A stretch of DNA of 64,000 nt from Salinarimonas soli (GCF_008386575.1 NZ_VUOA01000027.1:62001-126000); one strand, 5' to 3'. Shown: positions 34,292 to 43,384, counted from the first letter of the stretch. Translations and numbers: made by a program. Notes: a model not told the origin generated them from the letters alone.

Positions 34292-34558
34292 ATTGCCCCT
34301 TTCGAGACGACGGGCCCCACCGCATCCGTGGCTATGGCGTGGTTGCCGCGAGGGCGTGGGCGGCGAGGGTACGAACAGGGTGTACGGCCAGAACGACGCT
34401 TACAACCCAGCCACCGACCGATGGCAAGCGTACGCGCTGACGCTTACGCCTCCCCACGGCGTGTGCGCCGTGGTGCTCGGCGATGCGATCTACAGGGTGG
34501 GCCGCAGACGGGCACCGGCGCGAGGAGCGCCATCGACGAGGCGTTCAGGCTTACTTGA
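34292..34558 (+). pseudogene. Kelch-repeat protein remnant
   Basis: Reads NDAYNPATDRWQAYALTLTP then HGVCAVVLGDAIYRVG, a canonical Kelch blade (YxPxTDxW ... DAIYxxGG). The frame then shifts near 34495, and GGPQTGTGARSAIDEAFRLT continues the same family in the next frame. Only about one and a half blades remain and no start codon is present. This is the 3' debris of a Kelch/galactose-oxidase-like gene. Confidence 0.7.
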
Positions 34559-34670
34559 TGACTGGCCTGGAGCGTCAGATCGTAGCCGGGGACAACCGGG
34601 ACGAGGTTCACCTGACGTTAAGTTGGAGGAACATCAGATCCGCCATGGGGGCGATCCGAAGGAGAGACGA

Positions 34671-34979
34671 ATGAAGCGTATTCTGACCGGCCCTGGTGCT
34701 GCTGCCGTGACCGCCTTCATCATCCTAGGTGCACCCGTTGCCTCTGCCGCACCGTTCATCGCCGGCCATGGTCTCGCCGCACGGGACCCTGCACTTGTGC
34801 AGGCGCAGTACATCGAGCGCCGCGAGCGCGTCATTCGGCGTGGGCCCGTTTACCGCGGCGGACCTCGCTACATCGAGAGACGCGTCGTGCGTCCGCGGCG
34901 ACAGTTCTGCAGGGTCGAGGTGGTCCGGCGCATGACGCCGCGAGGCATGATCGTGGAGCGGGTTCGCCGCTGCCGCTGA
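34671..34979 (+). CDS. Small basic exported protein
   Basis: A 102-residue product with signal peptide (TGPGAAAVTAFIILGAPVAS then AAPF). The mature part is arginine-rich (YIERRERVIRRGPVYRG, YIERRVVRPRRQFCRVEVV) with two cysteines. GAAGGAGAGACGA sits before the ATG. Similar short Arg/Tyr/Gly-rich periplasmic proteins are common in Hyphomicrobiales but have no known role. Confidence 0.65.
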   Translation: MKRILTGPGAAAVTAFIILGAPVASAAPFIAGHGLAARDPALVQAQYIERRERVIRRGPVYRGGPRYIERRVVRPRRQFCRVEVVRRMTPRGMIVERVRRCR

Positions 34980-34989
34980 GCCACAAACC

Positions 34990-35014
34990 GGCTGCCGCGC
35001 GATGTGCGGCAGCC
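34990..35014 (+). terminator. Possible terminator hairpin
   Basis: Nine-bp perfect stem GGCTGCCGC / GCGGCAGCC with a 7-base loop, 11 bases after the stop of the basic exported protein. There is no T tract, so termination would need help; recorded at low confidence. Confidence 0.35.
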
Positions 35015-35269
35015 TCTCGACCCAAGATACGCCTTGCATGCTCTATTGCGACCTCAGGCCAGAGGCGCCATCGATCCCTCTGACGCCCGTGAGCTGCCAT
35101 GATCAGGAGTGCGCTCATGCCGGGCAACTGCACGGCGGGAACTATCGCAACCGGTCTCGGCGGCCCCAAGCGGTGATGTACGAGCCCGCGAGAAGAGGGC
35201 TGGAGCGAGGAAACGGTCTCGCTCGTTCCGCATTGTCTGGAAACAGTCAAGGCTGCACGGGGGCTCATC

Positions 35270-35815
35270 ATGCATCGCGTTCTCATCGTCACCACCGCCT
35301 GCGCTCTCCTGGGCGGGTGCGCGCAGTTCCTCGGCGCGACCCAGGTGACCACGACGGGCTCGTTCGCCTACGGCAGTGACGAGCAGCCGATCGATGCCAG
35401 CATGACCCAGTACATGCCCTGGCAGCTCGGACCGTCGTCCTCAAAGACCAAGGCGGCTCATGAAGAGCCCATCGTGACGGTCGCCGCTGCAGGCTGGGGG
35501 CTCGTGAAGGGCCGAGCCGATGTGCTCGCCACCTTCCCGACGCCTCTCGAGGCCCGACCAGGTCGCAATAGAACGGTTGAGGTGTGCCGGCAGCAGGCTG
35601 AAGAGGGCGCTCGCAAGTACAATCCTGCGGTTCAGGTCGAAGCGGTTTCGGCTCGTCCGGAGCGACGGTTGCCGGACGGGGGTTATGAAGGGCAGATGCG
35701 CATCCGCATCGTCTACACGCGGTCTGACTTCCATGAGGTGCGCGAAGCCATGATGTCGTGCGCAACGACGCCTGAGGGCCGCTTTGCCAAAGCCGAAGTG
35801 CTGTGGCCGACCTGA
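35270..35815 (+). CDS. Hypothetical lipoprotein
   Basis: A 181-residue product with lipoprotein signal MHRVLIVTTACALLGGC (lipobox LGGC, cysteine at 17). The mature part starts AQFLGATQVTTTGSFAYGSD and includes YMPWQLGPSSSKTKAAHEEP and a C-terminal GGYEGQMRIRIVYTRSDFHE, which is beta-rich. A cysteine pair (EVCRQQA, MMSCATT) remains. Not assigned to a family; presumably outer-membrane-anchored. Confidence 0.65.
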   Translation: MHRVLIVTTACALLGGCAQFLGATQVTTTGSFAYGSDEQPIDASMTQYMPWQLGPSSSKTKAAHEEPIVTVAAAGWGLVKGRADVLATFPTPLEARPGRNRTVEVCRQQAEEGARKYNPAVQVEAVSARPERRLPDGGYEGQMRIRIVYTRSDFHEVREAMMSCATTPEGRFAKAEVLWPT

Positions 35816-36018
35816 GAGGTGGCGGGCGCGGCAGCCGCCCACATGGGAGGGCAGCCCGACATTGAAGAGTAGCGCGATCCTACCCCGAGGCAGCTTTGGG
35901 CTGCGGTAGACGGACGGCGTTCCGCTGTCAGCTTGCGACGGCTGCACCGAAAGTGATCGACCAGAGCTACGGTGGTTGACGGGGGAGAGGGCGTCTCGAC
36001 CTAGGAGCCTGAACGACG

Positions 36019-36050
36019 TGGTGCCGGAGGGGCTTATCCCTCCGGCACCA
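36019..36050. other. Perfect 13-bp stem-loop
   Basis: TGGTGCCGGAGGG (36019-36031) pairs exactly with CCCTCCGGCACCA (36038-36050) around a 6-base loop GCTTAT. No T tract on either side, so it is not a standard terminator. It could be a small-RNA stem, a protein-binding site or part of a mobile repeat. Confidence 0.7.
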
Positions 36051-36340
36051 TCGGCCGACGCCGGCTGCTCGCTTCCCGGCTCATTCCGGGCCTGCAGCAC
36101 GCCAGCGCTCTCTTCCCCCGAATGCCCCATACGTCATGAGAGCCTCTCGGCCCGGCACCGTCCCAAGGTTCGGGGGCGTCTTTTCGCAGGCTGCGGCTCA
36201 CGCTCTGCGGGTTCACGTCCGGTGCTGCCGTGGAGAGTGTCCTAATCCGAGACAGCGGTCGAGAGGCTCTCGCTAGCCCCGTGTTCATCGCTGTGCGGCA
36301 TGGTCGACCTCAGTGGACCTTGTGCTGCGTATCGGTCCCG

Positions 36341-36378
36341 AAAGCCCCACCTCGGCCCGACCCCGAGTTGGGGCTTTT
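36341..36378 (+). terminator. Intrinsic terminator with no gene before it
   Basis: AAAGCCCCACCTCGG pairs with CCGAGTTGGGGCTTTT (one mismatch), loop of about 7 bases, then TTCT. No protein gene lies upstream on the plus strand for more than 500 bp, so it may end a non-coding RNA. Confidence 0.7.
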
Positions 36379-36843
36379 CTATGTGCGGCAGAGGACGGCC
36401 GGACGGGTGTCGGTCGGATGGTCCGCCCGGCCGGACCGGAGCGAAACGACAGTCAAGCTACGGTCACTAGGTCTATGCTCGGCCGTGTCGCGGGTTCCGG
36501 AACAGCGCCTCCGAGAGCGCCGAGCCGACTTTCGAAGGTCTGATTTCCGCTGCTTCCCGGTCTGACTTGTGGAAACCATGTCGGCGAGGAACCGGGGGCA
36601 AGCTCGGCCGTCGCATTGTTCCGGTCACATATCGCGCCGATAAAAGAGAAGGGGGAGATGTATGCCCACCTCCCCCAGAACACCGCGACTGTGGTTGTCC
36701 ACCATCTCACGGTCCGTCGGGCTCGGCCCCAGAGGGATGCGGCAGCGGATCTCGGGGGTCGAGACCTGACGGGCGGGATAGCTCGCGCAAGCTCGCTCTG
36801 ATTCCGAAACAAACCCTGACCATCGCGGACGCAAGGTGCGTTT

Positions 36844-37212
36844 ATGTGGCCTTCGGTCGCCTATTCCGGTTGGGTGTTGCCGAGCGGGGTGCGCTCGCCT
36901 GCGAGGGAACCTCGGCTGTCCTTGCGCATCGACTCGCCGTGCGCCCCTGCGCTCTACGACGTGGCCCCCGCCGGGCCCGAGTGGAGCCACGATATCGAAC
37001 ACGACGGCTTAAGCGGACGCGCGCTTCACGAAGCTTGGGCAGCACCGGCAAGCTTGCCCGATCCGGGCTGGCGGGCCCATTTCCCCCTCTGGGTCAGGCG
37101 CCACCGCACCCGGCGGCAGTTGCGGGATCTCTCTTCACAGGAGCTTGCCGATCTCGGGCTCGACGAAGTGCAGCGACGAGCCCAGTGCACCAAGCGCCTC
37201 TGGCGAAGCTGA
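36844..37212 (+). CDS. DUF1127 domain protein
   Basis: A 122-residue protein. The C-terminal ~45 residues (FPLWVRRHRTRRQLRDLSSQ, ELADLGLDEVQRRAQCTKRL) are a DUF1127 (YjiS-like) arginine-rich motif, RNA-binding in studied Rhizobiales members. The N-terminal ~75 residues are unusual for the family, and the true start could be later. AAGGTG lies before the ATG. Likely involved in post-transcriptional control. Confidence 0.75.
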   Translation: MWPSVAYSGWVLPSGVRSPAREPRLSLRIDSPCAPALYDVAPAGPEWSHDIEHDGLSGRALHEAWAAPASLPDPGWRAHFPLWVRRHRTRRQLRDLSSQELADLGLDEVQRRAQCTKRLWRS

Positions 37213-37587
37213 GACAATGGCAGGGGGCTACGTGCAGAGTGGAGCTTGAGCATATCCTTCGATAGCGTGCGCCTTGCCGAGACGCTGACCCTTTTGCACA
37301 GTGTGGTCACCGCGTCGGCGAGGACGACAGGCGCTGACGATATGTAAACGCTACGCGTTAAGATGAGCACGGCGGCTTCGCGCCTAAGCTGGTCAAAAAC
37401 ACTGATCGAGCTTTCTCCGGAAAGCGGATACCGAGGGTGGCTGACCGCAGTTGTGCCGTAGGCGGTTCTCCGCTCAGGCGCGATCGGCTCAGCTCAATGT
37501 GGGGATCATGCGAGGTTCAGGGCAAGTTCCTTAGCTTAGAACTTTGCCATGCCGGTCGGGGCATGGCCACAGGTGAATGGAGCTCCC
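37213..37587. other. Intergenic region with a dispersed repeat copy
   Basis: 375 bp; 37371-37430 contains a dispersed-repeat copy (GGCGGCTTCGCGCCTAAGCT ... TTTCTCCGGAAAGCGGA). Nothing else recognised apart from upstream sequence of the DUF202 gene. Confidence 0.5.
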
Positions 37588-38073
37588 ATGATGTCGGCAA
37601 ACGGCGACAGTCGCCCGGAGGTCCTGCGAGACTCGGCTGAAAAGCTAGCCCAAACGTCGGAAAGCGTGAGCGCCTCATCCCAGGAGCTGACGTCCTCCAC
37701 AGAGAAACTGAAGGACTCGGCTGACAGGCGAACGGAGCTTGCAGCTGACCGTACCGTCCTTGCCGCCGAGAGAACCTACGCAGCTTGGATCCGGACAGGC
37801 CTCGCGTCGCTGGCCAGCGGCATCGGGGCGAAGAAACTTCTCGACGGGGTCGTTCACGAGTGGCTGATCATAGGCACCGGATCGCTTCTGGTCCTGTTCA
37901 GCGCGATGTGCTTCGTCGTTGCGGTCTGGCGCGAGTTGTTTCCAGGCGTCACTTCGCCCGACCCCAGCGTCCGCCGGCTCCCACCCGTTCTCCTGATCAT
38001 CTCCAACGGATTTTTGACCCTCGTCGCTATCGCAGCCCTGTTTGGCATCTGGTTCGGCCGGACTGGCGGGTAA
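37588..38073 (+). CDS. DUF202 (YidH-like) membrane protein
   Basis: A 161-residue protein. The N-terminal ~65 residues form a hydrophilic coiled coil (LRDSAEKLAQTSESVSASSQ, LKDSADRRTELAADRTVLAA); the second part has three membrane helices preceded by ERTYAAWIRTGLASLASGIG, the DUF202 signature. The protein is probably in the inner membrane with the coil in the cytoplasm. The start was placed at the first ATG of ATGATG after GGAGCTCCC. The coiled coil is longer than usual in this family. Confidence 0.8.
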   Translation: MMSANGDSRPEVLRDSAEKLAQTSESVSASSQELTSSTEKLKDSADRRTELAADRTVLAAERTYAAWIRTGLASLASGIGAKKLLDGVVHEWLIIGTGSLLVLFSAMCFVVAVWRELFPGVTSPDPSVRRLPPVLLIISNGFLTLVAIAALFGIWFGRTGG

Positions 38074-38087
38074 ACCGATCTGGAGGT

Positions 38088-39023
38088 TCAGATTTTGCGA
38101 GTTGTAACTGTCGTCGAGAACTGCCCCCTAAGCTGCAACCGCGCGACGTCAGTGACGGCGCGCGTCAGCCCGTCGAGAAGGCGCCCTCCGAGGCGAGCGC
38201 ATTGCCAGTAGAGCGTGACCTCGAGCCTCGCTCCGGGCACAAACTCGATGAGCCGTCCGGCCTCCAGATGCTTCTGAGCGAGCAGCACGGGGTTCATGGC
38301 CCACCCCAGGCCAGCCAGGGTGCCGTCTACGAAGCCCTGCGTGGCAGGGACCCAGTGCACCGGCCCCTCCAGGGCCACAGCGAACGCGTCGCGAGCCCAA
38401 CGCACCTGTAGTTCGTCGCGGCGGTCGAAACGGAGATGCGGCGCTCGCGCGAGCGTCTCCGGCGTGACCCCGTCCGCAAACCATCGGCAGATGAAGGCTG
38501 GGCTTGCCGTCGCGACGTAGACCAAGCCTCCCAGACAGATGGTGCGGCAGCCCTGGACCGGGTCGCCATGGGTGGTGATGGCCGCCAGGACCTCGCCGGA
38601 GCGCAGGCGATCCGCTGTATGCTCCTCGTCGTCGAGGACGATGTCGAGGAGAGCTCCCGAGCTGTCGGCGAACGCGGCTGCTGCCGGCATGAACCAGCTC
38701 CCGAGGCTGTCCGAGTTGACGGCAACGCGGATCGTGGGTGTGGCAGGCGCGCCCGGCCCGAGATGTCCGAGTTCTGGAAGGTCACTGACCAACTCGCCCT
38801 CGAGGAGCGTCACCCGCTCCACATGAGCGCAAAGCCGGGCTCCGGCAGTGGTCGCTTGGCAGGGCTGCCCTCTGATCACCAGCACCGTCCCCATCCGCTC
38901 CTCGAGAGCCCTGACCCGCTGAGATACCGCCGAAGGTGTGACCCCAACGGCGGCAGCGGCCCTCTCGAAGCTGCCCTGGCGTACCACTGCGGCCAGGGCA
39001 GAAAGACCAGCATAGTCGAGCAC
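38088..39023 (-). CDS. argP: LysR-family regulator ArgP/LysG
   Basis: A 311-residue LysR regulator that senses lysine or arginine and activates the divergent exporter. N-terminal HTH: LSALAAVVRQGSFERAAAAV then GVTPSAVSQRVRALEERMGT. C-terminal effector domain includes RVAVNSDSLGSWFMPAAAAF, typical of ArgP/LysG. The gene begins 73 bp from lysE on the opposite strand, the standard LysG/LysE layout. Confidence 0.92.
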   Translation of the reverse strand: MLDYAGLSALAAVVRQGSFERAAAAVGVTPSAVSQRVRALEERMGTVLVIRGQPCQATTAGARLCAHVERVTLLEGELVSDLPELGHLGPGAPATPTIRVAVNSDSLGSWFMPAAAAFADSSGALLDIVLDDEEHTADRLRSGEVLAAITTHGDPVQGCRTICLGGLVYVATASPAFICRWFADGVTPETLARAPHLRFDRRDELQVRWARDAFAVALEGPVHWVPATQGFVDGTLAGLGWAMNPVLLAQKHLEAGRLIEFVPGARLEVTLYWQCARLGGRLLDGLTRAVTDVARLQLRGQFSTTVTTRKI

Positions 39024-39096
39024 GGATTAGCGTTCCTTCATCGTCCTTAGGAGCTTTAGCTTCTCTACAGGAAGGCCGCTCGGTATGTGAACCGGC

Positions 39097-39714
39097 ATGT
39101 CATACCTCTCGACCTTCCTGAACGGCTTCGCGGTCTCAGCGGCCCTGATCATCGCCATCGGCGCCCAGAACGCCTTTGTTCTGCGGCAAGGTCTTCGCCG
39201 CGAGCATGTCGGTCCGATCGTCGCTCTATGCGCATCCGCCGATGCGATCTTGATTGGAGCCGGGGTCGCAGGCCTTGGGGCTCTGATCGGGGCAGCGCCG
39301 GTGCTCACGACCGCTCTGACCCTCGGCGGCGCCGTGTTCCTCACCTGGTATGGGGTCACCGCGCTGGCCCGTTTCGCGCGCCCCGGCGTGCTCGCGATCG
39401 AACGGGCCGGTGCGGTAAGCCTGCCCTCGGCCCTGGCGAGCGCCGCAGGCTTCACGCTGCTCAACCCGCATGTCTACCTCGATACGGTTCTTCTCGTCGG
39501 AGCCATCGGCGCCTCGCACCCACCAACCCACCAGCCGATCTTCGTTGCCGGGGCGGCGCTCGCGAGCGCATCCTGGTTTACGGCTCTAGGCTTTGGAGCA
39601 CGGGCGCTGGCGCCGCTGTTCGCGAAGCCGATCGCGTGGCGCGTGCTCGATCTACTGGTCGGGGCGATGATGCTGTCTCTCGCGGCCGCGCTCGTCTGGG
39701 GGGCGGTGGACTAA
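39097..39714 (+). CDS. lysE: LysE/ArgO family amino acid exporter
   Basis: A 205-residue inner-membrane exporter of lysine/arginine. Six hydrophobic segments; FLNGFAVSAALIIAIGAQNA then FVLRQGLRREHV is the LysE signature at the first helix, and FTLLNPHVYLDTVLLVGAIG is the family's conserved helix. It sits divergent from argP, which should activate it when basic amino acids rise. Confidence 0.93.
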   Translation: MSYLSTFLNGFAVSAALIIAIGAQNAFVLRQGLRREHVGPIVALCASADAILIGAGVAGLGALIGAAPVLTTALTLGGAVFLTWYGVTALARFARPGVLAIERAGAVSLPSALASAAGFTLLNPHVYLDTVLLVGAIGASHPPTHQPIFVAGAALASASWFTALGFGARALAPLFAKPIAWRVLDLLVGAMMLSLAAALVWGAVD

Positions 39715-39810
39715 CGCTGGTGTGAGAGCAGGCGACAGCCGTTCGCGCTAGCGCCATTAAGGACCGGCTTTGCGCGAAGCAGTGCTAGAGACCGGCTGAC
39801 TGCCCGCATG

Positions 39811-39876
39811 CGGACCTTCCGCTTCGCGCCCGTATCGGTCACCTAGGCTGATCTCGGCGTTTCCGGAAAGCGGACG
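39811..39876 (+). repeat. Dispersed intergenic repeat (full copy)
   Basis: CGGACCTTCCGCTTCGCGCC then GTATCGGTCACC, a variable ~12-base gap, and TTTCCGGAAAGCGGACGTG. The ends are inverted (GTCCGCTTTCC and its complement). Related copies: 18430-18490 (reverse), 26951-27016, 31968-32031, 37371-37430 and 43760-43826. Confidence 0.75.
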
Positions 39877-39979
39877 TGACAAGCGCCGAGCCGCAGGTTG
39901 CTATCGCGCAGCAAGTGACCCCTTGGCCAGTAGCCCAGAAGCAGGCATTGCCTCGGCAGCTCCGACAAGGGTTTCCATC

Positions 39980-40840
39980 ATGCAGCTGCCCTCCGCCTGG
40001 CTGATCGTCCTTCGCGCCGCCCTCGTCGGGTGGTGGGACGACCGCGCCATGAGCCTTGCAGCCGCGATCTCGTTCTTCACCGTCTTCTCGCTCGCCCCCA
40101 TGCTGCTCGTCGCCATTGCCGTCGCGGGCCTCGTCTTTGGGCAAGAGGCGGCCCAGGGCGCCATCGTCGCAGAATTTGGCGGCATGCTCGGGAAACCCAC
40201 GGCGGAGATGATTGAAGCACTCATCGCGAGCGCAGCGAACGTTGAGTCCGGGATCCGCGGCACGGTGATCGGGACCGTGACGTTCCTCGTGCTCGTCACC
40301 GGGGCTGTGCTCGAGCTGCAGGACGACCTCAACCTCGTCTGGAAGGTGCCCCCGCCAAAGCACTACGGGCTGCTTGCCTTCGTCCGGTCACGAGTCCTGA
40401 GCTTCGCGATCCTCCTCGGACTGGGCTTCTTGCTTCTGGTCTCCCTGATCGTCGACTCGGCCCTATCGGCTCTGGGCGCATGGCTGGAAACCCGGTTCTC
40501 CGGTGCCGCGCTCATTCTTGGAGCCGCGAACGCGGTCGTTTCCTTCGGCATTGCAACGCTCCTGTTCGGGATGATCTACAAGCTCCTGCCGAATGTGGAG
40601 CTGACCTGGCGGGACGTCGCGGTGGGCGCACTCGTCACGGGGACGCTCTTCACCGCAGGCAAGATCCTGATCGGCTGGTATCTTGGCGCGAGCGGCGTGG
40701 CGACGAGCTACGGAGCGGCAGCGTCCCTGATCACCATCCTGCTGTGGATCTACTACTCGTCGCTGATCCTTCTTTTCGGCGCAGAGTTCACGAAGGCGTT
40801 CGCAGAGCGCCACGGCAGCCGGCGCTCTGCACAGCCCTGA
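39980..40840 (+). CDS. YihY/virulence factor BrkB family membrane protein
   Basis: A 286-residue inner-membrane protein with six helices. Family pattern: DDRAMSLAAAISFFTVFSLA, VTFLVLVTGAVLELQDDLNLV, VWKVPPPKH, then VRSRVLSFAILLGLGFLLLV, and the conserved C-terminal GASGVATSYGAAASLITILL followed by WIYYSSLILLFGAEFTKAFA. Length is typical. Start chosen at MQLPSAW. The molecular function of the family is unsettled. Confidence 0.9.
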   Translation: MQLPSAWLIVLRAALVGWWDDRAMSLAAAISFFTVFSLAPMLLVAIAVAGLVFGQEAAQGAIVAEFGGMLGKPTAEMIEALIASAANVESGIRGTVIGTVTFLVLVTGAVLELQDDLNLVWKVPPPKHYGLLAFVRSRVLSFAILLGLGFLLLVSLIVDSALSALGAWLETRFSGAALILGAANAVVSFGIATLLFGMIYKLLPNVELTWRDVAVGALVTGTLFTAGKILIGWYLGASGVATSYGAAASLITILLWIYYSSLILLFGAEFTKAFAERHGSRRSAQP

Positions 40841-41008
40841 TCTGAGTATTCTGCCGGCGACTCGGGCCGGAACGCCTACGGGCGCAGTGCGCATTCGTGA
40901 GTGTCTCCCGCGAACCTCCCGTCTCCAGCTTGGCCCCTGCGATGAGACGGATCCAATCGCATTGGGGGGAGTTCTGCCCTCGCAAGCCTGAGCATAATGG
41001 GGACCAGC

Positions 41009-43384
41009 ATGGCCGAGCCCGCAACGCCGCCAATGCCAGCTGCGAGCCCTCCTCCTGCCCCCCTGCTCACGACCGCCAGCGGTATTGTCCTTGTGATCGG
41101 CGCGCTCTACTTCGGCCAGGACATCTTCATCCCGTTCGCCCTGGCCGCTCTCCTCGCCTTCGCACTCACGCCGATTGTGGACTGGTTGCGCAGGATCAAG
41201 TTTCCTCGCATTGCAGCCGTGATCACCGCTGTAGCCCTCGCATTCATCCTGATCGCGGGCATCGCCTACGTTGTTGGGACACAGGTCGTCCAGCTTGCCA
41301 ACAACCTTCCGACCTACCAGACCACCATCCAGCAGAAGATCCGCTCTCTCCAGTCCTCTGCGCCGGGAGGAGGCGTCGTCGACCGTGTCACGACGACGAT
41401 TCAGGACCTCAGTAAAGAGCTTTCCGACCCGAAGCCTGGGGGCCCCACATCACCTACATCGGATGCACGCACCCGGCCTTCGGAGCGGGAGCCCATCCCC
41501 GTGCGGATCGAGCAGGGTCAGGCTCAGCCGCTGCAAGTCCTTCGTACGATTGTAGGGCCACTTCTTGCCCCACTGGCGACGGCCGGGATCGTGGTGGTGT
41601 TCGTGATCTTCGTCCTTCTGGAACGCGAGGATCTGCGCGACCGCTTCATCAAGCTCGTCGGTGCAGGAGACCTCCAGAAGAGCACGCAGGCGCTGAACGA
41701 CGCAGCCGCGCGGGTGAGCCGCTATCTTCTCATGCAGCTCATCGTAAACCTGACCTACGGCGTGCCGATTGGGATCGCGCTGTATTTCATCGGAGTTCCA
41801 AACGCCATTCTTTGGGGGCTGCTCGCTGCGGTTCTGCGGTTTATCCCCTACCTCGGGCCTTTTCTCGCTGCCCTTTTCCCGCTCGCCCTAGCGATCGCGG
41901 TCGATCCGGGCTGGTCCATGCTGTTTTGGGTGGCCGCTCTCTTCATGACGGCGGAGCTGATCAGCAACAACGTAGTCGAGCCGTGGCTCTATGGTGCGAG
42001 CACCGGCCTATCGTCGCTCGCCATCATCACGGCCGCTATCTTCTGGACGACCCTCTGGGGCCCCGTTGGCCTCTTTCTAGCAACGCCCCTGACCGTCTGT
42101 GTCGTCGTGATCGGACGATACGTGCCGCACTTGGAATTCCTTGGTGTTCTCCTCGGGAACGACCCGGTGCTCGCGCCCGAGGAGCGCTTCTACCAGCGCC
42201 TCTTGGCGGGCAATCTGGAGGAGGCTGTCGATCTAGCCGAGACGTATGTCGACGAGCATTCTTCGCACGAGTTCTACGAGCGGATCGGCCTGCCGGCTCT
42301 GCGCCTTGCCGAGAACGACCGGCAGCGGAGTGTAAGCGATATGACCTATCGCCGGCAGGTAGCTGAGACTGCCACTTGTGTCGTACGTGAGATCGAGGAT
42401 CATGTCCGCGAGAAGGACGGCTCGTCAGACGCAGCGGCTGAAGCGGAGCTAAAGCAGCCTGCACCGGCAACCCGGGTCCTCTGCATCGCCGGGCGCACCG
42501 AACTTGACCGCGCGGCATCCGAGATGGTGGCCGAGGTGCTGGGGGAGCGAGGGATCCACGCGAAGGTGATGCCTCCGATCACCGTCACTCAGGACGCGTT
42601 AGGCCAACTCGACCTCACCGGCGTCAAGGTTGTCTGCTTGTCGTACCTACATGCGCAGCCGCAGGTCTACGCCCGCTATGTTGCCAAGCGCATTAAACGA
42701 CGGGCACCCGGTGTGAAGCTGCTGGTCTGCCTCTGGAACGCGCCGTCGAACGTGGCAAACCTCGACGACCTGAAAACTCACATGGCGGCTGATAACACCG
42801 CCGTCTCTCTCGAAACGACCATTCAGCAGATCGAGACCTGGATAGCGCACCCCCTGCAGGCTCAGGGCCAGACAAGCCAAAGCCCGGAACACGAGGATGA
42901 GCGTCTCGCCACCCTGCAGGAGTTGGGCTTGGTCTCTTCGCAGACGGGCCGCTTCGACGAGATTACCCGTGAGGTATCGCAGGCGTTCGATGTGCCGATC
43001 GCGCTCGTGTCGATTGCAGGCGGAGAGCGGCAGCCGGTGGCGGGGGACGTGGGTGAGACCAGAGAGCATGCCTTGAGCCGAGAGGCTCACCAAGAGGTCT
43101 CCATCGACGGGTTTGTGGCCATGGCAAACGAGATCCTCGTCGTTGACGACATCACCGAAGACCCCCGGTTTGCTGATAATCCGATGCTGTTGGAGAAGGG
43201 CGTCAGGTTCTATGCTGGAGCGCCATTGCGCACGTCGAACGGTACGGCCCTGGGGGCGTTGTGCGTCATTGACACAAAGCCTCGCAGCTTCTCCGATGAT
43301 GAACGCACGCGCCTTCAGCAGTTTGCCGATGATCTCATCAGAGCAATTGAGGATGAACGCCCCGACGCCGCCAGTATGGAATAA
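41009..43384 (+). CDS. AI-2E family transporter fused to receiver-like and GAF domains
   Basis: A 791-residue protein in three parts. Residues ~20-375 form an AI-2E/UPF0118 membrane domain (GALYFGQDIFIPFALAALLA, LWGLLAAVLRFIPYLGPFLA, TAELISNNVVEPWLYGASTG). Residues ~470-600 form a Rossmann-like domain (TRVLCIAGRTELDRAASEMV, VKVVCLSYLHAQPQVYARYV) resembling a B12-binding fold without the usual His. Residues ~640-785 form a GAF domain (FDVPIALVSIAGGERQP, NEILVVDDITEDPRFADNPM, FYAGAPLRTSNGTALGALCV). The GAF addition is unusual and suggests signal-gated transport. ATG at 41009 is preferred, as GGGGA lies 6 bases upstream. Confidence 0.85.
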   Translation: MAEPATPPMPAASPPPAPLLTTASGIVLVIGALYFGQDIFIPFALAALLAFALTPIVDWLRRIKFPRIAAVITAVALAFILIAGIAYVVGTQVVQLANNLPTYQTTIQQKIRSLQSSAPGGGVVDRVTTTIQDLSKELSDPKPGGPTSPTSDARTRPSEREPIPVRIEQGQAQPLQVLRTIVGPLLAPLATAGIVVVFVIFVLLEREDLRDRFIKLVGAGDLQKSTQALNDAAARVSRYLLMQLIVNLTYGVPIGIALYFIGVPNAILWGLLAAVLRFIPYLGPFLAALFPLALAIAVDPGWSMLFWVAALFMTAELISNNVVEPWLYGASTGLSSLAIITAAIFWTTLWGPVGLFLATPLTVCVVVIGRYVPHLEFLGVLLGNDPVLAPEERFYQRLLAGNLEEAVDLAETYVDEHSSHEFYERIGLPALRLAENDRQRSVSDMTYRRQVAETATCVVREIEDHVREKDGSSDAAAEAELKQPAPATRVLCIAGRTELDRAASEMVAEVLGERGIHAKVMPPITVTQDALGQLDLTGVKVVCLSYLHAQPQVYARYVAKRIKRRAPGVKLLVCLWNAPSNVANLDDLKTHMAADNTAVSLETTIQQIETWIAHPLQAQGQTSQSPEHEDERLATLQELGLVSSQTGRFDEITREVSQAFDVPIALVSIAGGERQPVAGDVGETREHALSREAHQEVSIDGFVAMANEILVVDDITEDPRFADNPMLLEKGVRFYAGAPLRTSNGTALGALCVIDTKPRSFSDDERTRLQQFADDLIRAIEDERPDAASME

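Larger units (their letters stand above)
35816..36843. other. Gene-free ~1 kb stretch with strong hairpins
   Basis: No convincing gene on either strand. It holds a perfect 13-bp-stem hairpin (36019-36050), a 12-bp inverted pair GAGAGCCTCTCG (36137-36148) / CGAGAGGCTCTC (36249-36260), a strong intrinsic terminator (36341-36378), and a GGGGGAG/CTCCCCC hairpin at ~36650-36680 whose minus-strand side ends in TTCTCTTTT. The arrangement suggests one or more small RNAs. Confidence 0.5.

Noticed and set aside
36657-36801. A 47-codon plus-strand frame with a good AAGGGGGAG start site
   Set aside because: The start site is half of a GGGGGAG/CTCCCCC hairpin and the translation resembles nothing known; evidence is too weak for a gene call.
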